Below are positions 1-6,787 of a DNA stretch of 6,970 bases, in pieces. Source of the DNA: SAR116 cluster bacterium (lineage in GTDB: Bacteria; Pseudomonadota; Alphaproteobacteria; Puniceispirillales; Puniceispirillaceae); NCBI GenBank assembly GCA_002700485.1, contig PADU01000016.1:16974-23943 (forward strand), given 5' to 3'. The number at the start of each line of letters is the position of its first letter. Positions within the stretch are counted from its first letter, which is position 1. The notes below the pieces were generated by a model. It was not told where the DNA came from, ran no database searches, and saw only the letters and a program-made list of their open reading frames with translations. The position numbers and the translations under genes are program-made.

Positions 1-248
1 TCAGGCTGGAGAAGACCATAGATCATTTTCACAAAGGTTGACTTACCTGCGCCATTTTCGCCCAGAAGGGCGTGCAACTCTCCAGCACCGAGAGTGAAAT
101 TGACATCATCATTGGCTACGAAAGTTCCAAATGATTTCGTTACATGGCGGGCAACCAGTAAATGGTCTTTTGCAGGTGAAGACGGCTTGGGCATCAGACG
201 GATACTGCCTCCCAGTTTAATATCCTTCATCAGTGACATTGTGAGCAT
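1..248 (-). CDS. ABC transporter ATP-binding protein, nucleoside/simple-sugar type (N-terminal part, cut by window edge)
   Basis: ATPase subunit of an ABC importer, acting on the cytoplasmic face of the inner membrane; only the first 82 codons are in the window. Seen: a 30-residue leader, then a standard ABC beta-strand region ([20 protein letters not shown], about residues 30-49) and a perfect Walker [10 protein letters not shown] (63-71), followed by [11 protein letters not shown]. The [13 protein letters not shown] context with KMIYGLLQP is typical of the ATPases that work with BMP-type nucleoside or simple-sugar uptake systems (family knowledge), so purine nucleoside or sugar import is the best guess; the substrate cannot be read here. 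The start is uncertain. ATGs in frame lie at 248, 239, 230 and 194, and an in-frame TGA at 258-260 sets the upper limit. None has an ideal Shine-Dalgarno; the best purine run (GGGAGG) lies 13 bases before the ATG at 194, which would give a protein starting [10 protein letters not shown]. The gene follows pyk in the same direction after an 84-base gap (93 if the ATG at 239 is used). Confidence 0.92.
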   Translation of the reverse strand, partial: MLTMSLMKDIKLGGSIRLMPKPSSPAKDHLLVARHVTKSFGTFVANDDVNFTLGAGELHALLGENGAGKSTFVKMIYGLLQP

Positions 249-332
249 AGAAAGGATTCAAAACAGAGTCTATCAGACCCTGAGGCACTGGCTCATTTGA
301 CTGGTATCCGAGCTAAAAACAGGCAGCTTTGC

Positions 333-1748
333 TCAAATCGTGACAACGCGAAGCGCATTTGTTGTCCCGGCAAGCCCAAAGGGCATGCCTGAAACAAGCA
401 CGACTGATTCGCCCTGCCGGGCCAGCCCACGTGCCTTGATCTGGGAAACAGCTTCCTCCACAGCATCTTCATAAGAAGACTCAGCCTGATGGGCTGTCTG
501 TGTCCCCCACAAAAGACTGAGGCGGCGTTCTACTGCGTGTTCAGGCGAAAGGACAAGCAAAGGCTGAGGAGGGCGTTCGCGGGCAAGTCGCACCGCTGTA
601 TTACCAGAAGCTGTGAAAGCAACGATTGCGGCGGCCTCTATGGTCTGTGCTAGGCGAACAGCTGCCTCAGCAACGGCGTGATAGACAGATGGTTCAACCT
701 GCAAGCGGCCTGGTCCGTCATGAGGGTTCTTCTGAATATGGTTTTCTGATGCCAGGGCAATCTCAGCCATCATCGCCACAGCCTGTTCAGGATATTCCCC
801 CACAGCTGATTCAGCCGAGAGCATGACCGCATCAGCCCCCTCAAAAACTGCCCCAGCCACATCAGATGCCTCAGCCCGTGTCGGGGCTGGTGCTGTGATC
901 ATACTTTCCAGCATCTGTGTCGCTACAATCACAGGCTTACCAACCTGCCTGCATTTTGCCACCAGTTGTTTCTGCACAGCTGGCACCTGCGCAGGTGGTA
1001 ATTCAACCCCCAAATCCCCTCTGGCCACCATCACCGCATCTGTTGCCTGAATGATCTGAGTTATTTCAGACAAGGCTGACGGTTTTTCAATTTTCGCCAC
1101 AACCTGCGCACGTCCGCTAATCCGGCCTCTCACCTCCAGGATATCACTTGCCCGCTGTACGAATGACAGGGCGATATAATCCACATGGTTGTCAAGGGCA
1201 AAGGCCAGATCTGCTATGTCCTTTTCTGTCAAAGGCGAGACATCCAGCGTCACATCTGGCAGATTCACACCTTTCTGACTTGATAAAGTGCCTGCATGTT
1301 CGAGACGTGCCACAACATATTGCGCGCTAAGCTTTATTACAGTGAATTTCAGTTTGCCATCATCCATCAGAATTGTTGATTTGGGTTCCAGGCTTTCAAA
1401 GATATCCGCATGAGGTAGAGGAATTAAACTAACCGCATCATCCAAGTCCGATGGCTGATAACCCGGGAGATAAAAACAGACATCAGACCCGGCCGCCAGC
1501 GTTATGTCAGCCTGCAGCATGCCGATTCTATATTTAGGTCCCTGCAGATCTGCAAGAATCCCAATGGGCCGTCCAATCTTTTTTTCAACAGCACGTATCG
1601 CCTGAATACGAGCAGCCTGTTCGTCATGACTACCATGACTGAAATTCAGCCGGAACAAATTCGCCCCTGCACGTGCAAGTGTTTCTATGACCTGTTCAGT
1701 TGAAGATGCCGGCCCTAATGTTGCAACAATTTTTGTTGACCTATTCAC
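333..1748 (-). CDS. pyk: Pyruvate kinase, predicted K+-independent type
   Basis: Cytoplasmic enzyme of the last glycolytic step: phosphoenolpyruvate + ADP to pyruvate + ATP. The protein has 471 residues, the usual bacterial length. Seen: N-terminal STKIVATLGPASS; RLNFSHG with R33, N35 and S37; ADLQGPKYRIG (66-76) opening the B domain; KGVNLPDV (159-166) closing it; AKIEK with catalytic-type K219 and metal ligand E221; MVARGDLGVE with D245; VIVATQMLESM with T277; PTRAEASDVA (289-298); and a complete C domain (about 352-471) with TASGNTA (379-385), the loop that binds phosphate of sugar-phosphate effectors in many homologues. L68, Q69, K72 and I75 occupy the positions that mark K+-independent enzymes. 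The start is the GTG at 1748: it follows a good Shine-Dalgarno and places NRSTKIVATLG at the N-terminus as in homologues. The frame stays open to 1997, but that extension overlaps the MFS gene and has no family resemblance. Stop TGA at 333-335. Probably co-transcribed with the MFS gene 70 bases upstream. Confidence 0.97.
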   Translation of the reverse strand: MNRSTKIVATLGPASSTEQVIETLARAGANLFRLNFSHGSHDEQAARIQAIRAVEKKIGRPIGILADLQGPKYRIGMLQADITLAAGSDVCFYLPGYQPSDLDDAVSLIPLPHADIFESLEPKSTILMDDGKLKFTVIKLSAQYVVARLEHAGTLSSQKGVNLPDVTLDVSPLTEKDIADLAFALDNHVDYIALSFVQRASDILEVRGRISGRAQVVAKIEKPSALSEITQIIQATDAVMVARGDLGVELPPAQVPAVQKQLVAKCRQVGKPVIVATQMLESMITAPAPTRAEASDVAGAVFEGADAVMLSAESAVGEYPEQAVAMMAEIALASENHIQKNPHDGPGRLQVEPSVYHAVAEAAVRLAQTIEAAAIVAFTASGNTAVRLARERPPQPLLVLSPEHAVERRLSLLWGTQTAHQAESSYEDAVEEAVSQIKARGLARQGESVVLVSGMPFGLAGTTNALRVVTI

Positions 1749-1754
1749 CCTGCT

Positions 1755-1761
1755 CTCCCTC
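1755..1761 (-). promoter_or_regulatory. Shine-Dalgarno of pyk, decides the GTG start
   Basis: On the minus strand GAGGGAG lies six bases upstream of the GTG at 1748. No other candidate start in the open frame has such a site together with the family N-terminus. Just upstream, TGGCC (1776-1780 read on minus) and GGCCA (1764-1768) can pair around a seven-base loop. The resulting small hairpin ends two bases short of the Shine-Dalgarno, so it could influence its access; that effect is inference. Confidence 0.75.
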
Positions 1762-1818
1762 AATGGCCGTTGGCTGGCCACAGCATAGCACAGGAAACAG
1801 AAAGGGAAATTGAAATCA

Positions 1819-3105
1819 TCACTTTTCGCGAAGACGAAAGGCCACCAGCAAGCCAGCAAAAGTTGTGACAAGAATGGCACAAAACGCCTGCCGGAAAACC
1901 GCTTCAGTATAGGACGCTGTGTTGTCTGCAGTCTGGAGATCCAAAAGTAGTCCAACAACAGGCTGGAGCACAGCTCCAGACGCCACCGTAAGCGCATTCA
2001 CAATACCTATGGCTGCACCCGTTATTGTATCTGGCAGAACATCACGCACCAATGCAAAACTTGTCACCATAGACCCACCCGAAAACCCAATGATAATGAA
2101 AATGGTAACAGCAGTAGGAAGAGGCAGATGCGGTATGAAAATTAGCGAAAACAGCATCAGACAAACAATAAAGCTGCCCGCGATTAAAATCGGCTTGCGC
2201 CGGCCTAGCTTGTCTGACAGCCAGCCCATAGCAGGGGCTCCAACCGCCCAGCCAAACAGAAGAAGTGACATCAAAAATGCCGCTTGTGGCCGAGCCAAAT
2301 CATATGCAACAATCAAATAAGGTGTTCCCCACAAACCCCCAAGTGTCAGCATCGGCCCAGATAAGGTTAGCGCGACAAAGGAAATTTTCCACACCTCACG
2401 ATGGGTTGCAGCGCGCCGCAAAGACAGGAAAAATGCCACTTTGTCAAATCCGGTGCCAGAGATTTGTGGCTGACTAGATGGCGCGTTCCGCACGAGACCA
2501 AAAACCAGCACAGCCAAACCAAATCCCACACCACCAAGCAGAAAAAGGCTGCTGCGCCAGCCAAACTCATCAACAAAATAAGCCAAGGGAGCTTGCGCGA
2601 CCATGCCACTGGTCATAGCTACGAACATGGACATTCCCGACAAAAAACCAAACTGATGAACAGGAAACCATCTCCTGGCCAGTGCGAGTGATCCCAGAAA
2701 CCCAACCGAACAGCCAACACCGATGAGAATGCGTCCCAGATAGGCAAGATCTATCTGCGCAGCAAGACCAAACAGAAAAGACCCAGCCGCCGCCAGACCA
2801 AGCGCACAGGTCAGTAACATGCGTGTGCCAAATGTTTCCAACAATGCCCCCAGCGGAATTTGCAACAGCACATAAGGATAAAAATATAAAGCAGACAAGG
2901 TCCCTAGCATGGCGCCGCCAATTGCAAACTCCGCCATCAGGTCAGAGACCATAACAGACGGGGCAACGCGGTGAAAAAACGCATAACCAAAACTGATGGC
3001 TGCCAAGGCCCATACCAGCCAGGCATATCTTTTTTCAGGTTTGCTGCGACCTGCTGGAAACAGATGTTCGTTAGGGGCAAAACCCGCGTCGTTCTTATCA
3101 GACAT
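1819..3105 (-). CDS. Major facilitator superfamily transporter, 12 TM, substrate unknown
   Basis: Inner-membrane secondary transporter of 428 residues, the usual MFS length. Seen: a polar N-terminal tail of about 27 residues, then hydrophobic segments at roughly 28-46, 66-86, 97-115, 121-143, 155-177, 186-205, 240-262, 275-295, 304-323, 329-350, 362-388 and 404-424, giving 12 helices with the central loop at about 206-239. Between helices 8 and 9, GWLSDKLGRRKP (294-305) is a textbook MFS motif A; the equivalent loop after helix 2 (LLETFGTRM, 88-96) is degenerate. The first helix carries FFHRVAPSVMVSDL (43-56), a pattern I associate with a poorly characterised MFS branch near the Pht-type nutrient transporters of intracellular bacteria; this link is tentative. 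The ATG at 3105 has AGGTG five bases upstream, preceded by AGGAAA. The gene lies 70 bases upstream of pyk in the same direction, which suggests uptake of a carbon source or amino acid, but nothing in the sequence fixes the substrate. It is divergent from the lipoprotein gene at 3255. Confidence 0.93.
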   Translation of the reverse strand: MSDKNDAGFAPNEHLFPAGRSKPEKRYAWLVWALAAISFGYAFFHRVAPSVMVSDLMAEFAIGGAMLGTLSALYFYPYVLLQIPLGALLETFGTRMLLTCALGLAAAGSFLFGLAAQIDLAYLGRILIGVGCSVGFLGSLALARRWFPVHQFGFLSGMSMFVAMTSGMVAQAPLAYFVDEFGWRSSLFLLGGVGFGLAVLVFGLVRNAPSSQPQISGTGFDKVAFFLSLRRAATHREVWKISFVALTLSGPMLTLGGLWGTPYLIVAYDLARPQAAFLMSLLLFGWAVGAPAMGWLSDKLGRRKPILIAGSFIVCLMLFSLIFIPHLPLPTAVTIFIIIGFSGGSMVTSFALVRDVLPDTITGAAIGIVNALTVASGAVLQPVVGLLLDLQTADNTASYTEAVFRQAFCAILVTTFAGLLVAFRLREK

Positions 3106-3254
3106 AATTACACCTTTTCCTGGCGCTCGGTAACGGCTATATCAACCGAAATAATTAATTTTTGTAAATTTCGATTTAATGCCCTTTGTTGTCTATCTGT
3201 TTAAATGAGAGATTACCATGACAAAAATTTGCCGACGTAAGAAAGCCTGTCTCG
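3106..3254. promoter_or_regulatory. Divergent promoter region between MFS and lipoprotein genes
   Basis: A 149-base gap between two divergent genes must hold start signals for both. Its centre (about 3148-3180) is strongly A/T rich, unlike the flanking genes. Inside it, TAAAT (3165-3169) and ATTTA (3174-3178) form an inverted repeat around TTCG, which could be part of an operator or be chance. I could not find a convincing -35/-10 pair with 16-18 base spacing on either strand, so no exact promoter is called. Confidence 0.5.
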
Positions 3255-4313
3255 ATGAAAATTTTAACACCTCCTTATTTACACCTGCTATTAATTTGTT
3301 TCTGTGTTTTTCTGGCAGGCTGCGCATTGAAAATATCAGACAGAAATATGACGGTTAAGACCTCTCCAAATTTCAGTGTTTCAAAAGGTCATTTTGAAAA
3401 TACTGATGGCACAGCTAACGAAAAATCACTTTTCGATCTTGTAGGCTTGGCACACGCCTATTTCAATCGCCCTGATGACCCGAATGAAGTTTCTGGCTTT
3501 AAAGTGCTTGATCCAAACAACCAGCCTGACAGTGCAAGACAAGTTATCTGGATAGGTCAGTCAACACTACTAGTCAGTATAGATGGCATGCATATACTGA
3601 CTGACCCTGTCTTCTCTGACCGGGCATCGCCTTTTAGCTTCGCCGGACCAAAGCGTGTAGTTCCACCTGCCCTAACTGCAGAACAGATGCCGAAGCTTAC
3701 TGCTATTCTTATTTCACACAATCATTACGACCATCTTGATTTACCCAGTCTAACTGAGCTAGCGGACCGCCAGCCTGAAACACTGTTTTTAGTGCCACTT
3801 GGGCTTAAATCACTCCTTAATAATAATGGTATAATTAATGTTGTTGAACTGGACTGGTGGCAAGAAGCTAGAATTGGAGAAGTAACATTCACAGCCACAC
3901 CCGTTCGTCACTGGTCATCGCGCTCACAATTCGATCGCAATAAAACTCTATGGGCCGGATGGATGGTGCGCTGGCCTGACTATTCTTTCTATTTTGCTGG
4001 TGATTCAGGTTATACGGAAGATTTTGCCATTACTAAACAGAAGCTGGGCGCACCTGATCTGGCGGCTCTGCCTATAGGAGCATATGCACCTCGTAATTTT
4101 ATGAAGGACTCGCATATGACCCCTAAAGAAGCTGTTCAGGCCTTGGAGGATATGGACGCCGGACAGGCTGTAGCTGTTCACTGGGGAACGTTCAAGTTGA
4201 CTATTGAGCCTCTGGCTGAACCACCAAAACGCCTGCAAGCAGAACTGAAGCGCAGAGGTTTGGCGCCAGACCGTTTTCTAGCTCTTACTCATGGGCAGAA
4301 ACTGCCACTTTAG
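3255..4313 (+). CDS. Lipoprotein metallo-hydrolase, MBL fold, NAPE-PLD/RomA-like (UlaG superfamily)
   Basis: Predicted lipid-anchored zinc hydrolase of 352 residues. Seen: Lys at position 2, a hydrophobic stretch (8-21) and a lipobox LAGC with the modifiable cysteine at 23, so export and cleavage by signal peptidase II are expected. The mature enzyme begins its MBL core at VIWIGQSTLLVSIDG (97-111), with LTDPVFSDRASPFSF (115-129), then the metal motif SHNHYDHLD (H155, H157, D159, H160), further ligands H219 (PVRHW), D250 (FAGDSGY) and H309 (VHWGTF). All seven positions match the di-metal set of NAPE-hydrolysing phospholipase D. GPKRVVPP, ELDWWQ, DRNKTLW and LPIGAYAPR are hallmarks of that bacterial subfamily (COG2220, RomA-like). 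The substrate is probably a lipid phosphodiester, lactone or other ester; the exact reaction is unknown. The start ATG has only a weak AAGAAAG nine bases upstream but is fixed by the signal peptide and by an in-frame TGA at 3219-3221. It stands alone: divergent from the MFS gene and convergent with the SMR gene. Confidence 0.92.
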   Translation: MKILTPPYLHLLLICFCVFLAGCALKISDRNMTVKTSPNFSVSKGHFENTDGTANEKSLFDLVGLAHAYFNRPDDPNEVSGFKVLDPNNQPDSARQVIWIGQSTLLVSIDGMHILTDPVFSDRASPFSFAGPKRVVPPALTAEQMPKLTAILISHNHYDHLDLPSLTELADRQPETLFLVPLGLKSLLNNNGIINVVELDWWQEARIGEVTFTATPVRHWSSRSQFDRNKTLWAGWMVRWPDYSFYFAGDSGYTEDFAITKQKLGAPDLAALPIGAYAPRNFMKDSHMTPKEAVQALEDMDAGQAVAVHWGTFKLTIEPLAEPPKRLQAELKRRGLAPDRFLALTHGQKLPL

Positions 4314-4328
4314 CTCTACATAATTTCC

Positions 4329-4375
4329 AAAAGCGCCTAATTCAGTACGCTTTTCTGGCCCGTTTTGCTCGGGCC
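4329..4375. terminator. Possible bidirectional terminator: two adjacent hairpins between convergent genes
   Basis: Two inverted repeats lie 16 bases after the lipoprotein stop. AAAAGCG (4329-4335) pairs with CGCTTTT (4348-4354) around 12 bases; having A's before and T's after, it could act on either strand. GGCCCG (4357-4362) pairs perfectly with CGGGCC (4370-4375) around TTTTGCT. The second stem is strong but has no T tract on either side, and the first is mostly A-T, so neither is a textbook intrinsic terminator. A third small repeat, ATCGGT (4423-4428) with ACCGAT (4441-4446), lies nearer the SMR stop. The convergent position supports a termination role; that is inference. Confidence 0.35.
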
Positions 4376-4474
4376 GCCCCAGACAAAGGGCTGTACGGGC
4401 AGCAGGCAGATGAAACTGTATCATCGGTGCCTTCGTATATACCGATTCAGGGACATTAGAATTACCGCGGCAAG

Positions 4475-4807
4475 TCAGCTATGCAATGGTCCATAAAAAT
4501 TAACCAACACAACCCCGATAATGATTAGAAATAAGCCAAAGATCACTGGAAGGGATAGTGTCTGCTTGAAAATAACAACACTGGCAATCGCTATGGTGAA
4601 AATGCCAAGTCCAGACCAGGTTGCATAAACAATGGGAACAGGTATGGTCCTTATCACAAAAGTAAGCAGGTAAAACGAGGCCATGTAACAAATGCCTAAG
4701 GAAACAGTGGGAACAGCTTTGGTAAAATTCTGTGATGCTGGCAACAGCATTGTACCGGTCACTTCCAACAAAATGGCAAAAAATAGATAGACATAATTCA
4801 AGCTCAT
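4475..4807 (-). CDS. Small multidrug resistance (SMR) family transporter, EmrE/Qac-like
   Basis: Proton-coupled exporter that works as an antiparallel dimer in the inner membrane. The protein has 110 residues, the same as EmrE. Seen: four hydrophobic helices (about 4-21, 31-51, 57-80, 85-105); the essential membrane glutamate at E15 in LLEVTGT; YATWSGLG (61-68) matching EmrE's YAIWSGVG with Y61 and W64; and the helix-4 dimer pattern GLFLIIIGVVLVN (91-103). EVTGT rather than EVVWA and WSG rather than WTG place it with Qac-type rather than guanidinium (Gdx) exporters. Odd: the loop after helix 1 reads LLPASQNFTK, so P23 and Q26 replace EmrE's K22 and E25. The ATG at 4807 is chosen because it gives the family N-terminus; in-frame GTG codons at 4816 and 4819 are possible but lack a ribosome site. 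The Shine-Dalgarno is weak (GGTG six bases upstream). The gene lies 37 bases behind the DUF3147-like gene and is probably the last gene of the guaBA unit. Confidence 0.93.
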   Translation of the reverse strand: MSLNYVYLFFAILLEVTGTMLLPASQNFTKAVPTVSLGICYMASFYLLTFVIRTIPVPIVYATWSGLGIFTIAIASVVIFKQTLSLPVIFGLFLIIIGVVLVNFYGPLHS

Positions 4808-4844
4808 CCTGTTCACCACTTTTCAGCCAGCATATGCTCTACAG

Positions 4845-5195
4845 CTAAAGAATACGAAAACCAATAGATTCAGAAAACAAATTAAATACGTAAATGCAGA
4901 AAATTGTCAGCACAATACTTCCAGTTGCTGCGGCAAAAAAGCCAAATTTTCCTATCAGCCAGGGAAAGAGAAAAAACATCGGCAGAGTGGGCGCGATAAA
5001 AAATAACGTGTAGGTGATGTGGTTGGCGATTTTATTCTCTGATGCGCCTTCAAAATGCATCCAGAAAATAACCAATAATGTGGTTAAAGGGAGGGCTGCA
5101 ATCATGCCGCCGAATTTATCGCTGCGTTTGGCAATTTCTGTAATCAGCACTATGAACCCGGCCGTGACAAACAATTTGATAAGGATAAATGCCAT
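4845..5195 (-). CDS. Small integral membrane protein, DUF3147-like
   Basis: Function unknown. The protein has 116 residues and about four hydrophobic helices (roughly 3-19, 29-47, 62-84, 87-107), so it is an inner-membrane protein without a signal peptide or soluble domain. Conserved-looking features are E20 and KRS (23-25) after helix 1, GGMIAALPLTTLL (29-41) and a tryptophan (W45) near the end of helix 2, then P69 and P72 in helix 3. The pattern ITEIAKRS...GG..AALPL recalls the DUF3147 family of small bacterial membrane proteins; I assign it from memory, so treat the family name as probable. The ATG at 5195 is nine bases past the guaA stop. A GGAG overlapping the guaA stop region is the only candidate ribosome site, 12 bases away, so translational coupling to guaA is likely. 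The coding sequence looks more A/T rich than guaA. Followed by the SMR gene in the same direction. Confidence 0.78.
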   Translation of the reverse strand: MAFILIKLFVTAGFIVLITEIAKRSDKFGGMIAALPLTTLLVIFWMHFEGASENKIANHITYTLFFIAPTLPMFFLFPWLIGKFGFFAAATGSIVLTIFCIYVFNLFSESIGFRIL

Positions 5196-5204
5196 GCCTA
5201 TTTT

Positions 5205-6761
5205 CTACTCCCACTCAATAGTGCTAGGGGGTTTGCTGGTTATATCATAAACCACGCGGTTCACGCCTTTTACCTCATTCACCATACGGGTGGCTACCCG
5301 GTTTAAAAACTCATGTGCAAACGGGTAACTTTCTGCTGTCATACCATCTGTTGAGGTTACTGCCCGCAGGGCACAGACATATTCATAAGACCGCGCATCG
5401 CCCATTACACCAACTGTTTTCACAGGAAGCAAAACAGCAAAGGCTTGCCAGATTTCATCATACAGGCCCCCGGCACGGATTTCGTCAAGGTAAACAGCAT
5501 CAGCGGCACGCAAGATCTCCAGCTTTTCATCTGTTATTTCACCCGGAACACGGATTGCCAGACCCGGGCCCGGGAACGGATGCCGGCCAACAAAGCTCTC
5601 TGGCAGACCAAGTTCACGCCCTAATGCGCGGACCTCATCCTTGAACAGCATCCGCAGTGGTTCAACCAAGTCAAGGGCCATGTCATCAGGCAGGCCGCCA
5701 ACATTATGATGCGACTTTATAGTCACATGACTACCGCCTGCCGCCGAGATTGATTCAATGACATCAGGATAAAGTGTGCCTTGTGCCAGAAAACCTGCAT
5801 CTTTTACCTTTGCTGCTTCAGCATCAAAAACTTCAATGAAGCTCCCGCCTATGATTTTGCGTTTTTGTTCTGGGTCACTGACCCCCACAAGGCGGGTAAG
5901 AAACAAATCAGACGCATTGTGATGCACCAACGGTATTTTATAATGCTCGCGGAACAGCGAGACAACCTCATCTGCCTCGCCTGCCCGCATCAGCCCTGTA
6001 TCCACAAACACGCATGTTAGCTGATCTCCTATGGCCTGATGGATTAGTACAGCAGCAACAGAACTGTCCACACCACCAGACAGGCCGCAAATCACACCCC
6101 GGTCGCCAACCTGTTCACGGATGGCCACGATGGCCTGATCTTTGTAAGCTTCCATTGTCCAGGTGGCGTGGCAACCACAAATATGCGTGGCAAAATTAAC
6201 CAGAAGTTCTGCACCACCTTTTGTGTGCACAACTTCAGGATGAAACTGAACTCCATAATAGCTCTGTGCTTCATCAGCAATCGCAGCATAGGGAGCGCCT
6301 TGTGAGCGGGCAATTACCGCAAAACCCTCCGGCAACTCTGCAACATGATCGCCATGACTCATCCAGACAGTTTGCACGCTGCCTTCGGGCCAGACTCCTT
6401 CAAACAAAGGGCTCTGCGACAGAATTTCTATTTCTGCACGACCAAATTCACGGCTGTTACCGGCCTCTACCTTACCGTCTAATTGCGCACATATCGTCTG
6501 CTGACCATAACAGATTCCCAACAGGGGAATGTCAGAGTCAAAAACCTCTTTGGGAGCACGTGGCGTATCTCTCTGAGTGACCGAATTTGGCCCACCAGAC
6601 AGAACCACCCCTTTTACATCAGCAAGACGCATCGCCATATCTGTTGTATTCAGAACAGAGCTAGGGAGAATTTCAGTATAAATTGATTTTTCGCGCAGAC
6701 GGCGAGCAATTAGCTGAGTGACTTGTGAGCCAAAGTCAATGATCAGTATTGTATCAGGCAT
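5205..6761 (-). CDS. guaA: GMP synthase (glutamine-hydrolysing)
   Basis: Cytoplasmic enzyme of purine synthesis: XMP + ATP + glutamine to GMP + AMP + PPi + glutamate. The protein has 518 residues, close to the family norm (525 in E. coli). Seen: N-terminal class I glutamine amidotransferase domain (about 1-195) with [19 protein letters not shown], the nucleophile C84 in GICYGQQ, and H174 and E176 in FHPEV completing the triad; ATP-pyrophosphatase domain with PP-loop LSGGVDSS (227-234) and VDTGLMR (253-259); then [11 protein letters not shown] (327-337), [10 protein letters not shown] (349-358), [13 protein letters not shown] (392-404) and the C-terminal dimerisation domain ending in the canonical KPPSTIEWE. 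No key residue is missing. The start is the ATG at 6761, giving [13 protein letters not shown]; a TTG two codons earlier is also open but atypical. There is no recognisable Shine-Dalgarno before this ATG. It lies 26 bases behind the guaB stop, the usual guaBA operon order. Confidence 0.98.
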   Translation of the reverse strand: MPDTILIIDFGSQVTQLIARRLREKSIYTEILPSSVLNTTDMAMRLADVKGVVLSGGPNSVTQRDTPRAPKEVFDSDIPLLGICYGQQTICAQLDGKVEAGNSREFGRAEIEILSQSPLFEGVWPEGSVQTVWMSHGDHVAELPEGFAVIARSQGAPYAAIADEAQSYYGVQFHPEVVHTKGGAELLVNFATHICGCHATWTMEAYKDQAIVAIREQVGDRGVICGLSGGVDSSVAAVLIHQAIGDQLTCVFVDTGLMRAGEADEVVSLFREHYKIPLVHHNASDLFLTRLVGVSDPEQKRKIIGGSFIEVFDAEAAKVKDAGFLAQGTLYPDVIESISAAGGSHVTIKSHHNVGGLPDDMALDLVEPLRMLFKDEVRALGRELGLPESFVGRHPFPGPGLAIRVPGEITDEKLEILRAADAVYLDEIRAGGLYDEIWQAFAVLLPVKTVGVMGDARSYEYVCALRAVTSTDGMTAESYPFAHEFLNRVATRMVNEVKGVNRVVYDITSKPPSTIEWE

Positions 6762-6787
6762 AAACAAAACAGACTTTAAAAAGTGAG

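Noticed and set aside
240..332. Possible terminator between pyk and the ABC gene (GAGTC/GACTC-like short repeats)
   Set aside because: The repeats are short and imperfect with no T tract, so no terminator or promoter is called.
1749..1997. In-frame upstream extension of the pyruvate kinase frame by 83 codons
   Set aside because: It overlaps the end of the MFS gene, has no resemblance to any pyruvate kinase N-terminus, and the GTG at 1748 has a good ribosome site.
1919..2691. Several plus-strand ORFs of 70-133 codons within the MFS gene
   Set aside because: They are antisense shadows of a well-supported membrane protein; their translations are rich in Ser, Lys, Gln and Pro and match no family I know.
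3218..3358. Possible 46-residue plus-strand leader ORF overlapping the start of the lipoprotein gene, with GAGAG upstream of its ATG
   Set aside because: Most of it is the shifted frame of the lipoprotein signal region, and the peptide shows no attenuator-like pattern. It could still couple translation, but the evidence is too thin.
4808..4819. Upstream GTG codons as the start of the SMR gene (114 residues)
   Set aside because: The ATG at 4807 gives the family N-terminus and exactly 110 residues; the GTGs have no ribosome site.
5315..6686. Plus-strand ORFs of 60-119 codons within guaA
   Set aside because: Antisense shadows of a highly conserved gene; no ribosome sites or domains seen.
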